In this document: positions 1-7,295 of the stretch, piece after piece
Numbering within the stretch: position 1 is the first letter of the stretch
Layout: every line of letters starts with the position of its first letter
DNA from: Verrucomicrobiota bacterium
GTDB lineage: Bacteria; Verrucomicrobiota; Verrucomicrobiia; Opitutales; Opitutaceae
DNA: 11,700 bases
Direction of reading: 5' to 3'
Assembly: GCA_030916665.1 (NCBI GenBank)
Contig: JAUPWC010000240.1
Location: 1-11,700, forward strand
Program-made: the position numbers and the translations under genes
Notes under the pieces: model-generated
Seen by the model: the letters and a program-made list of their open reading frames with translations, nothing else
Told to the model about the DNA's origin: nothing
Database searches by the model: none

Positions 1-173
1 ACGGCGTAGCCGGAATTGGCCTGGCCGTTGGCCGAGACGCTGGCACTGGCGCCCACAGTCGAGGAGCTGGGCGGAGCGGAGGTCCAACCGGCCTGCAGCA
101 AGACAGGCAGCAGCAGGACGATGAACAACAAGGCGGATGAACGCCAGACACGCACAGGCCAAGAGCAAGACAT
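1..173 (-). CDS. Secreted protein, N-terminal part (runs off left edge)
   Basis: The minus-strand frame opens with ATG at 173-171 and stays open to the window edge (57 codons). It reads as a textbook Sec signal peptide: basic n-region (MSCSWPVRVWR), hydrophobic core (ALLFIVLLLPVLL), small-residue cleavage region (LQAGW), then a Ser/Ala/Gly-rich low-complexity stretch (SAPPSSSTVGASASVSANGQ). The product is therefore probably exported. The visible part is too short and too simple to name a family. No strong Shine-Dalgarno is visible, and no ATG occurs upstream in frame (a TTG lies two codons before). It is the last gene visible in the minus-strand series, 204 bp beyond the TPR gene, so it may be the end of the same unit or have its own promoter. 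The plus-strand frame over the same bases has no family-like features. Confidence 0.6.
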   Translation of the reverse strand, partial: MSCSWPVRVWRSSALLFIVLLLPVLLQAGWTSAPPSSSTVGASASVSANGQANSGYA

Positions 174-242
174 ACGCAAACGGGGTTTAGGGGGTAGCGC
201 GAACGGCGGCCCATTCCGTTTGCGATGACGGGAACTTGCTTA

Positions 243-253
243 GGGGGGGGGGG
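243..253. repeat. Homopolymer tract, 11 G
   Basis: An uninterrupted run of 11 G (11 C on the transcribed minus strand) lies between the stop of the TPR gene (378) and the start of the secreted-protein gene (173), about 70 bp upstream of that start. Such mononucleotide runs slip during replication, and in promoter regions they can change promoter spacing. The rest of the 174-377 gap shows no gene and no convincing terminator. Confidence 0.8.
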
Positions 254-377
254 ATCGAAGCAACCCAAATCTCGCATCGCGTGTGTCACAAGCGTGCGAC
301 GGCAGAGCGGATTTTGCCGCAGCGACCCCGCCGCGGACACAGTTCTCGCGGGCGAGGTCGCCCGTGCTCCACCAACA

Positions 378-1808
378 TCAAGGCGGCGGGCGGCCGAACT
401 GTTGTGAGAACGCCTGCTGCAGGCCGCGCACGACTTCGGGCGGGGTTTTCGGCTGGCGGCGCACGTCGCTCCAGCGACGCAACGCCGTCGCTTCGTCGCG
501 CTGGCTGATCGCGTGGAACGTGAGCGTGGCCTGCGCCATGGGGTGGCCGGGCTGACGTTCCAAGGCGAAGTTCAGGGCGGCGAGCGCATCCTGGTCGCGG
601 CCCGTGGCAAAGAGGACCTGCGCGAGCTCCACGAGGGGTGACGCCTCGCTCGGACGCAGTTCGTAGCCGCGGCGGAATTCGGCGGCGGCCTCGTCGAGCC
701 GGCCGGTAGCCTTCAGCCAGCGGGCATATTCCAGGCGGAGGCTGGGGGAGAGCGGGCAGCTGGCAATGCCGCGGGAAAGCGCGCTCACGGCGGCGTCGGC
801 CTGTCCCAGTTCCCGCAGCGTGCTGATGAGCAGGAGCCAGGCGTCGGAGTCGGTGGGATTCGCCGCCACGGCCTGTTCCAGATGTGCTCGGGCGGCGGCG
901 AAGTTGCGGCCGTTGATGTGGATCTGGCCGGCCTGACGGCGGAAGGAGCTGTTGCGCGGGGCGAGCACGATGGCGGCGTCGAGCAACTCCAGCGCGCGCT
1001 TCGGATCGCCGGCCGAACTGGCGATGGCGGCGGTCACGCTCAGGCGGTAGGCGTCGAAGCAGACGTCGGCGAGTTCGTCGAGCCACGGATCGGGCAGGTC
1101 GGTGAACTCGCGTCGGCCGATGCGCTCGCGCAGGGCGTCGGCGTTGGCGCGGTCATTGAAATGTTCGCTGACGGTCACCAGCAGCGAGAGCGCGCCAATG
1201 AAGCCGGGGTGCCGTGCCACGGCTTCATTCAGGCGGGTGCGCGCGCTGCTCCAGTCGTTGCGGGCGATGGCGCAGCGGGCGAGCCCGAGCAGGGCGTAGG
1301 GATGATCGGGCGAGCGCCGCAGCGTCTCCTCGTAGGCTCGCGTGGCCTCGGCCGGTTGGTTGGCCTTCACCCGCACGTCGCCGAGACGAATCCAGGCGGG
1401 CAGATAATCTGGAGCCAGCTCCGTGGCGCGACGGTAAAGCGGGAGCGCTTCGTCGGCGCGGCCGTAGAGCGCGTGGAGGCCGGCGGCGAGGTGCGGCCAC
1501 CGCGCCTCGCGCGGTTGAATTTGCCGCAGGCCGTCGTAGCAGAGCAGCGCTTCGGCGAAAAAGCCGTTGGCGTGGTAAAGCCGGCTGAGCGCGGCGAGGC
1601 CGGAAACGGACTCTGACCATGACCGCGCCTCGTTTTCGGCGTCGGTGATCTGATCGGCGAGGGTTGTGGGCCAGCCGGAGAGCGCGGGCACGGCGGGCAG
1701 GTGGCGGGCAACGGTGTGCTGCCGGCTCGTGTTGCGCCAGCCCCACCACGCACCGGCGCCGATAAGCGCGGCGGCGAGCAAGAAAAGCAGGAGGCGGGGG
1801 CGGCTCAT
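378..1808 (-). CDS. Membrane-anchored tetratricopeptide (TPR) repeat protein
   Basis: This 476-residue protein begins with a positively charged stub and one hydrophobic segment (about residues 5-23, rich in Leu/Ala, followed by WWGWR), giving an N-terminal membrane anchor or uncleaved signal. The rest is helical TPR sequence. Units are clearest around residues 74-101, 104-134 (ALPLYRRATELAPDYLPAW), 137-168, 171-202, 268-285, 290-320, 323-353, 356-387 and 390-421, with the usual A/G-Y-A-P pattern. TPR arrays bind other proteins. No enzymatic domain is visible. The ATG at 1808 is supported by the signal-anchor that follows it, although the palindrome at 1809-1869 abuts it and no Shine-Dalgarno is seen. 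It follows the VCBS lipoprotein gene by 93 bp on the same strand. TPR proteins commonly accompany CRTAC1/VCBS proteins in Verrucomicrobiota, Planctomycetota and Acidobacteriota, but its partner here is unknown. Confidence 0.88.
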   Translation of the reverse strand: MSRPRLLLFLLAAALIGAGAWWGWRNTSRQHTVARHLPAVPALSGWPTTLADQITDAENEARSWSESVSGLAALSRLYHANGFFAEALLCYDGLRQIQPREARWPHLAAGLHALYGRADEALPLYRRATELAPDYLPAWIRLGDVRVKANQPAEATRAYEETLRRSPDHPYALLGLARCAIARNDWSSARTRLNEAVARHPGFIGALSLLVTVSEHFNDRANADALRERIGRREFTDLPDPWLDELADVCFDAYRLSVTAAIASSAGDPKRALELLDAAIVLAPRNSSFRRQAGQIHINGRNFAAARAHLEQAVAANPTDSDAWLLLISTLRELGQADAAVSALSRGIASCPLSPSLRLEYARWLKATGRLDEAAAEFRRGYELRPSEASPLVELAQVLFATGRDQDALAALNFALERQPGHPMAQATLTFHAISQRDEATALRRWSDVRRQPKTPPEVVRGLQQAFSQQFGRPPP

Positions 1809-1869
1809 TGTAGCGGCGTTCTATGACCGCCGGGTTTGATTCGGACGGCGGTCATAGACCACCGCTACA
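1809..1869. repeat. REP-like imperfect palindrome
   Basis: Arms 1809-1832 and 1846-1869 are inverted copies with two mismatches in 24 positions, separated by a 13-base loop. The core of each arm is CTATGACCGCCG. The structure fills most of the space between the VCBS lipoprotein stop (1902) and the TPR start codon (1808). It is too long, and lacks the T-run, for a classic terminator. It looks like a mobile-type repetitive extragenic palindrome. No second copy occurs in this window, so its repetitive nature is inferred from its form. Confidence 0.75.
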
Positions 1870-1901
1870 GCAGAAGGAACTTTGCGGCAATGGCGCACGG
1901 C

Positions 1902-3182
1902 TCAGGGTTGCGCCGGCCGCCAGAGCGTGATGCGGTCCATGCGGTCGAAGGGCGGGTAGGAATAGAAGCCCGCTGTGACGATCGAGGGGCGGCCGGAGCC
2001 GTCAAGGTCGCCGGCGGCGCAGGTGATGAGCTGGATCGGCGCGTGCGCGAGCACGTGCATCGTGAAGTTCATCTTCCCATCGTTGCGGAAGGCCACCAGC
2101 GCGGCGGCCTCGGGGTTCTGCCAGTCGTTGAAACCGCTCACGCACACGATGTCCATGACGCCGCGGCCCTCGAGATCCACGCCGACCGAAGCGTAGGCGC
2201 CGGGCAGGTCGGCGATGCGGTGGTAACGGAAATTGCCGTCGCCCACGTTCTCCAGCCATTGCACGCCGTGCCACGGGCGCTTGCCCGGATCGGCGTAGGC
2301 GAAACCGTCGCCGTTGGTGTAGAGCACGTCGGGCCGGCCGTCGCGGTTCAGGTCGCAGAGGCTGATCCCGCTGCTGCCGTAGTCCTCGTTGGTGGAGCCG
2401 AAGAGGATCTTGCCCGTGAAGTTGCCCTTGCCGTCGTTCGTGAACAGGTGGACCTCCTCCCACTGCTGCGAAACGAGCGCGACGATGTCGAGGGTGCGGT
2501 CCCCGTTCAGGTCGGCGACGCAGACGTTGATTGTGCCGGAGAGGTTGAGGAGAATTTTGCTTTCGAACTGCCAGCCGCCCAGGTTGCGCATCCAGCGGAT
2601 CTCGCCCTGGTCGTAGCCGAACTGCGCGACGGCGAGATCGAGGCGGCCATCGCCGTCGAAGTCGCCGGCACGGATGTCGGTCACGCGCGCGATGCGTTCG
2701 GCGATGACGCGCTTGGTGAAGTTTTGGCGGCCGTCGTTCTCAAGGATGATGACGGAGCCGATCCTGTCGTTGTTCGGAAAAACCTCGCCCATGCAGGCGA
2801 CGAGCAGGTCGAGGTCGGCGTCGCCGTCCATGTCCACGGCTTCGACATGCACGGGGGAGGGCAGATTTGCCATCACGGTGGACTCGGTGAACTTGCCGGG
2901 AGCGGTCTGGCGGAGCCACACGATGGCGTTGAGCTTGTCGTCGCAGGCGAGGATGTCGTTGCGACCGTCGCGGTCGAGGTCCGCGATGTTCACGTGCGAG
3001 ATCCACGGTTTGCCCTCGAAGGGATTGCCGATGGACTCGCGCGCGTAGCGGCCGAGGTCCTTCACGACGGCCGGCTGCGTGGGCAGTGTGCTCCGCGCGG
3101 GCCCGGCGGGGGCACAACCCGACAGAGTGAGCACGCCGAGCGCGGCGAGAAAAACGGTGAAGCGGGAGAGGCGGTTTTTCAT
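1902..3182 (-). CDS. VCBS/FG-GAP repeat lipoprotein (probable seven-bladed propeller)
   Basis: This 426-residue protein has an N-terminal lipoprotein signal: basic MKNRLSR, hydrophobic core, and lipobox L-S-G-C with the lipidated Cys at residue 23. It should therefore be lipid-anchored in the cell envelope. Seven aspartate-rich calcium-loop motifs follow at about residues 68-78, 118-126, 174-182, 224-232, 277-285, 336-344 and 392-400 (for example DFDGDGRLD and DLNRDGRPD). The spacing of roughly 45-60 residues fits one seven-bladed beta-propeller. The fifth to seventh loops show some decay (DLEGRGVMD, DLDGSGRPS). I chose ATG 3182 over the TTG at 3191 because the signal peptide begins there. 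It lies 10 bases after the stop of the upstream CRTAC1-like gene, so the two are probably cotranscribed and translationally coupled. The ligand is unknown; such propellers usually bind proteins or glycans. Confidence 0.9.
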   Translation of the reverse strand: MKNRLSRFTVFLAALGVLTLSGCAPAGPARSTLPTQPAVVKDLGRYARESIGNPFEGKPWISHVNIADLDRDGRNDILACDDKLNAIVWLRQTAPGKFTESTVMANLPSPVHVEAVDMDGDADLDLLVACMGEVFPNNDRIGSVIILENDGRQNFTKRVIAERIARVTDIRAGDFDGDGRLDLAVAQFGYDQGEIRWMRNLGGWQFESKILLNLSGTINVCVADLNGDRTLDIVALVSQQWEEVHLFTNDGKGNFTGKILFGSTNEDYGSSGISLCDLNRDGRPDVLYTNGDGFAYADPGKRPWHGVQWLENVGDGNFRYHRIADLPGAYASVGVDLEGRGVMDIVCVSGFNDWQNPEAAALVAFRNDGKMNFTMHVLAHAPIQLITCAAGDLDGSGRPSIVTAGFYSYPPFDRMDRITLWRPAQP

Positions 3183-3192
3183 CGGAAACAAA

Positions 3193-6100
3193 TCAGGGCG
3201 GCGAGAGCGTCACGATGCCGGTCCCGGTCGAAACGGTCGTCGCGGACTGGGCGCCGCCGGGCCAGCGCACGCGGATCACGCGCACGGGATTGGCGGACGG
3301 TGAGCCGAAGAAGCAGGTGGCGCTGGACTGGGTGAAGTAACCCGAGCCGGCCTGGACTTCGGCCGTCTGCGTGGTGCCGTCGGCGTGTTCGACGGTGAGG
3401 CGCGCGCCGATAGCCGTGGGGTTGCCGGCCGGTCCCTGCAGGCGGACGCCGATGCTGTCGCGGCCGGTGGTGCCGCCGCCGTTGCGGAAGGCGAGGGTTG
3501 TGTCGCTGTTGCGGCTGACGAGGAAGTCGGGCCAGCCGTCGCGGTTGAGATCGAGCACGGCGAGCGCCTTGGCGTCGCCCCGCACAATCAGGCCGCTTTC
3601 GGCCGGACTGCGCAGTTGCAGGCCACCGCGACCGTCGCCCGAGAGCAAAACGCCGACTCCGCTGTCGAAGCGGCCGTAGAACGGGATGGGCGCGTAGGAA
3701 TTCTGCACCGCGAAAAGATCGGCGCGGCCGTCGCCGTCGAAGTCGCCGGCGGCGAGCCCCTGGATCGGCGCGAGCTGGGCGGCGTGCGGCAGCGGCTCGA
3801 AGCGATGGCGGCCGTCGGGCTGGCTGAGGAAGACGCCGCTGCGGAACTCCGTGGCGGTGAAAACGCGGGCGGCGGCGAGTTTGTCGGCGCCCACGATGTC
3901 GGGCAGCGTGGCCCTGGCGAAGGCGTCGAAGGTCGGGAATTTTTTCAGCAGGGTCGGGAGCTGGGCGCCGAGCTGACGGCGGTTGCGGCGGGGCAGCAGG
4001 CGGCCGTTCTCGTGGTAGGCCTCGATGTGCTGGCTGCCGCCGGTGCCTTTGAAATCGCCGCGGTAGAGCAGTGCGGGCGCGTCGGGCGAGGCGTGGTAGG
4101 GCGTGTTGAGGCCGAGATTGCCGGCGGCGTAGTCGAGGCGGCCGTCACCGTTGAAATCGGCCGCCGCGAGCGAATTCCACCAGCCGCTGCCGGCGGCGGC
4201 GAAGCCGGCGGTCTCGCTGAGATCCTCGAAGCCGCGGCCCTCGCGGTTGCGAAAGAAGCGGATCGTGCCCCATTCGAGCGCGAGCAGCAGGTCGGGCCAG
4301 CCGTCGTTGTCCACGTCCGTCCAGAGCGCGGAGGTGACCAGACCGATTTTGGCCAGTGCGGGTGCCAGTTGACCGGTGACATCCTCGAAACGACCGCCGG
4401 TGTTGCGCAGCAGGGCGCTGGTCGCGGGCAGCGGATATTGGCCGGGCTGGGTGCGTCCGCCGAGAAACACATCGAGCCGGCCGTCGCGGTCGAAGTCGGC
4501 GGCGGCGAGCGCGCCGGCGCTGATGGGCAGCGCGGGCAGGGCGTCGGTTGCGGCGGGTTGCAGTCCCTGGTTCGCACGGTTGAGGAAGAGGCGCGGCTGG
4601 TATTCGGGGGCGTTGCCAGGCAGGCCCACGCCGCTGCGCGTGATCAGCAGGTCGTTGGTGCCGTCGCCATCGGCGTCGAAGAGCAGGGCGGGTCCGTCGC
4701 TGAGGTTGATCTCTTGGCGGAGTCCGCCGGCGTCCACGTTGGCAAAGCGGCCGGGTTCCGTGGCGACGAGGAGCCGCGTGGGGTCGCGCGGCGTGCCTCC
4801 GAGCAGCACGTCGTCGGCCCCGTCGCCGTTCAGGTCGCCGACGGCGAGCGCGGGGCCGCGGCGGTTCTGGCGCATCGGGAGGAGCGGCTGGCGGATGAGC
4901 TCGTCGAGGGGAATTTCGCGGACGTGGTGCGACAGGCCGGCGGCGGCCGTCACTTCCGTAAACTGGGTGGCGGGCTTCGCCGGTGCGGCAAAGGCGGGCG
5001 GCGGCGTGTCGGGTTCGGTGATCGTCAGTCGCTGATCGACGGCGAGGTCGGTGAAAACCTGTTCGTGGCCGCTCGGCCAGCTGACGGTGAGACGGCGCAC
5101 GGATTTTTGTTCGCCGAGTCCGAAATGCAGCACCGGTTCAGAGGTGGAAAGGTAGCCGCGGGCGAGGATGAGCTGACGGACCTGCGGGCCGGCGTCGGTC
5201 TCAAGGCGCACGGTGGCGCCGACGCCGAAGCGGTTGGAGCGGGTCCCGCGCAGTTCGACAACGAGGCGGCGGCCCGAGCGCGAGTCGTTGCGCAAGACGG
5301 TCGCACCCTGCTCGAAGTTGGTGTAAACGAGGTCGAGGTCGCCGTCGCCGTCGAGGTCGCCGAAGGCGGAGCCGAAGCTCACGCCCACTTCGTCGAGGCC
5401 CCAGGCCGCCCCGGTGCTCTCGAAGCGCAGGTCGCCGAGATTGCGGAAGGCGAGGTTGGGCTCCCGGAGCATCGGGCTGTTTTTCATCAGGCGGATGCGC
5501 TCGACCGCGCTGTCGGCGGTCATGACGCGCAGGATGAGGTCGGCGTTATGCGACTCGCGGTGCATGCCGTTCGTGCAGTGCAGGTCGAGGCGGCCGTCGT
5601 TGTCGAGATCCTCGAGGCGCACGGACCAGGTCCAGTCGGAGGCGCCGAGGCCGGCGATGAGGGCGGCCTCGGTCATGACGCCGGCACCGGTGTTGAGGTA
5701 GAGCACATTCCGCAGGGCCTGGGTGGCGGAGCCGTCCTCCGGGTAGTCGCGCGATTTGCCACGGTGGTCGGCCATCGTGCGCATGTCCTTTTCGTGCGTG
5801 GTTGCGGCCATGTCGGCGACGTAGAAGTCGAGCAGGCCGTCGTTGTTCACGTCGCCGATGTCGGCGCCCATCGCGGAGAACGGCATGTGCGGCACGACGC
5901 GGTCGATCACGTCGGTGAAGGTGCCGTCACGGTTGTTGCGCCAGAGCTGGTCGCGGGGGGCGAAATCGTTGGCGACGTAGAGATCGGGCCAGCCGTCGCC
6001 GTCGTAGTCCCACCAGGTGGCGGAGTGCCCCTGGGTGGCGCCGCTGATGCCCGCGCGGTCGGTGACGTTGGCGAAGGTGCCGTCGCCGTTGTTGCGGAAA

Positions 6101-6954
6101 AGCAGATCGCGCTGCCCGTCGGGGAAGCGCTCGGTGCTGAGCAGGTTGGTCTGGATGAAAACATCGAGCCAGCCGTCGCGGTCGTAGTCGCAGAAGGCGG
6201 CCATGCCGGAGGCGTCGGCGACGGCGAGGCCGCGGGCGGCAGCTTCCTCGCGGAAGGTGCCGTCGCCCTGGTTGATGAAAAGCCAGTTGGGCGCGTCGAA
6301 ACGGCAGATGTAGAGATCGAGGCGGCCGTCGTTGTTCACATCGGCGAAGGCCGCGCCCTGTTTCCATTCCTCCAGCGGCGTGGCGCCCCAGCCGGCTGCG
6401 CGCGGGAGGCCGGCGCGGGCGGTGACATCCTCGAAGCGCCAGCCGCCGAGATTGCGGAACAGTTTGCACGGGCCGGTCTTGCTGACGATGAAGACGTCGG
6501 GCCGGCCGTCGCCGTCGTAGTCGCCGATGGCCACGCCGGTGCCGATGGGGCCGACCTCGAACTCGTGGTAGCGCTGCGCCCACATGCGCGGGTCGTTGTA
6601 GGGGTTCTCGGTGACGATGCCGCTGCTCGCGGCGGGGACTTCGTTGAACAGTTTCGCGGGGGTCGCTCCGGCGGAGGGCGTGAGCGGTTTGGCGGTGATT
6701 TCCCCGGCAGGCAGGACGGGCGCAAGCAGGGTCGCAATCAGGCCGGCATGGAGCAGCGAAAGAATGGCCGCGGGTCTTTGTGCCAGGCGAGCATTGCTCC
6801 GACCTGCGACGCCGCGCCGACGGTCATGCAGAAACGACCAGACATCCCGAAACCGGCAGTGGAAAAGCGGAGTTTCCCCGTCCAAATCTTCAGCCGGAAT
6901 CATGTTGTTGTCGCCGGTCTGACCTGCCGGAAGCGAATCTGGGGTGGATCGCAT
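3193..6954 (-). CDS. Tandem CRTAC1-like VCBS/FG-GAP protein with two ASPIC/UnbV domains
   Basis: This 1253-residue exported protein is built as two similar halves. Half one has seven calcium-loop VCBS motifs (starting near residues 145, 205, 256, 317, 368, 449 and 533) and then an ASPIC/UnbV domain at about 564-648. Half two has seven more (near 707, 760, 820, 880, 933, 1071 and 1135) and a second ASPIC/UnbV domain at about 1165-1252 (GARLTVEHADG, then VRWPGG). The loops follow DxDxDGxxD, as in DYDGDGRPD and DVNNDGRLD. The family is usually one propeller plus one ASPIC domain, so this is a duplication or fusion. ATG 6954 is preceded by AGAAGG nine bases upstream and is preferred to the TTG at 6993. 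The hydrophobic export segment sits unusually deep, at about residues 63-84. It heads the minus-strand unit with the VCBS lipoprotein. The function is unknown; binding or adhesion is plausible. Confidence 0.9.
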   Translation of the reverse strand: MRSTPDSLPAGQTGDNNMIPAEDLDGETPLFHCRFRDVWSFLHDRRRGVAGRSNARLAQRPAAILSLLHAGLIATLLAPVLPAGEITAKPLTPSAGATPAKLFNEVPAASSGIVTENPYNDPRMWAQRYHEFEVGPIGTGVAIGDYDGDGRPDVFIVSKTGPCKLFRNLGGWRFEDVTARAGLPRAAGWGATPLEEWKQGAAFADVNNDGRLDLYICRFDAPNWLFINQGDGTFREEAAARGLAVADASGMAAFCDYDRDGWLDVFIQTNLLSTERFPDGQRDLLFRNNGDGTFANVTDRAGISGATQGHSATWWDYDGDGWPDLYVANDFAPRDQLWRNNRDGTFTDVIDRVVPHMPFSAMGADIGDVNNDGLLDFYVADMAATTHEKDMRTMADHRGKSRDYPEDGSATQALRNVLYLNTGAGVMTEAALIAGLGASDWTWSVRLEDLDNDGRLDLHCTNGMHRESHNADLILRVMTADSAVERIRLMKNSPMLREPNLAFRNLGDLRFESTGAAWGLDEVGVSFGSAFGDLDGDGDLDLVYTNFEQGATVLRNDSRSGRRLVVELRGTRSNRFGVGATVRLETDAGPQVRQLILARGYLSTSEPVLHFGLGEQKSVRRLTVSWPSGHEQVFTDLAVDQRLTITEPDTPPPAFAAPAKPATQFTEVTAAAGLSHHVREIPLDELIRQPLLPMRQNRRGPALAVGDLNGDGADDVLLGGTPRDPTRLLVATEPGRFANVDAGGLRQEINLSDGPALLFDADGDGTNDLLITRSGVGLPGNAPEYQPRLFLNRANQGLQPAATDALPALPISAGALAAADFDRDGRLDVFLGGRTQPGQYPLPATSALLRNTGGRFEDVTGQLAPALAKIGLVTSALWTDVDNDGWPDLLLALEWGTIRFFRNREGRGFEDLSETAGFAAAGSGWWNSLAAADFNGDGRLDYAAGNLGLNTPYHASPDAPALLYRGDFKGTGGSQHIEAYHENGRLLPRRNRRQLGAQLPTLLKKFPTFDAFARATLPDIVGADKLAAARVFTATEFRSGVFLSQPDGRHRFEPLPHAAQLAPIQGLAAGDFDGDGRADLFAVQNSYAPIPFYGRFDSGVGVLLSGDGRGGLQLRSPAESGLIVRGDAKALAVLDLNRDGWPDFLVSRNSDTTLAFRNGGGTTGRDSIGVRLQGPAGNPTAIGARLTVEHADGTTQTAEVQAGSGYFTQSSATCFFGSPSANPVRVIRVRWPGGAQSATTVSTGTGIVTLSPP

Positions 6955-7118
6955 GGTTGAACACCTTCTGATAAAATTGGCGTCGGCTTTCAATCAGTTG
7001 CACCGCGCTTTGTCCGTAAGAAATGCATTGTTCCGGCCGAGTCATGCAGGAGCACGATGGTGGTGCGATGCACGGCTTCCTGTCCAGAGAAGCTGTTCAG
7101 GTCCGGGGAAAACCATGC

Positions 7119-7152
7119 CGAAAACAAGACCCGGTCTGGTGGGACCGGGTCT
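7119..7152 (-). terminator. Candidate rho-independent terminator upstream of the CRTAC1-like gene
   Basis: A perfect 10-bp inverted repeat (AGACCCGGTC, 7127-7136, against GACCGGGTCT, 7143-7152) with a 6-base loop is followed on the minus strand by TTGTTTTC. Read in that direction it looks like an intrinsic terminator with a short, imperfect T-tract. It would stop minus-strand transcripts arriving from the IS or from a former upstream gene before they enter the 6954 gene. It lies just outside the predicted IS end. The rest of 6955-7169 holds no recognisable gene; a promoter for the 6954 gene must be in it, but I could not place one with confidence. Confidence 0.45.
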
Positions 7153-7295
7153 CGAAAACAGAATTAGAATCAGTCCCGTCCCACAGGGAACGGACATGAT
7201 GATGCAACTGCTTGCGAGAGAGGGCGAGCAGGGTGACGGTGGGAACCGGTGTGATGGATGATTTTCGGGCGGCGGCTGGATTTACGGCGGAAAGT

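Noticed and set aside
1836..3335. 499-residue plus-strand open frame
   Set aside because: It is an antisense shadow of the VCBS lipoprotein, with the same AVAVEV-type mirror composition, and it overlaps a convincing lipoprotein gene and the palindrome.
4280..6340. Many near-identical short DNA repeats such as GGCCGTCGTTGTT
   Set aside because: They encode the repeated calcium-loop residues NNDG/DNDG of the VCBS motifs in biased codons. They are protein repeats, not a CRISPR array: no constant spacing, no unique spacers between identical repeats.
3385..6960. 1191-residue plus-strand open frame
   Set aside because: It is the antisense of the CRTAC1-like gene. Its composition (Val/Ala/Glu/Gly-rich, repeating AVAVEV) is the mirror of the DxDxDG repeats in GC-rich codons. 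It shows no domain, whereas the minus strand shows 14 calcium loops and two ASPIC domains.
7003..7125. Short minus-strand open frames upstream of the CRTAC1-like gene
   Set aside because: Frames of about 24-46 codons exist, but they have no ribosome-binding site, no domain and no clear start. The region is better read as leader or promoter DNA.
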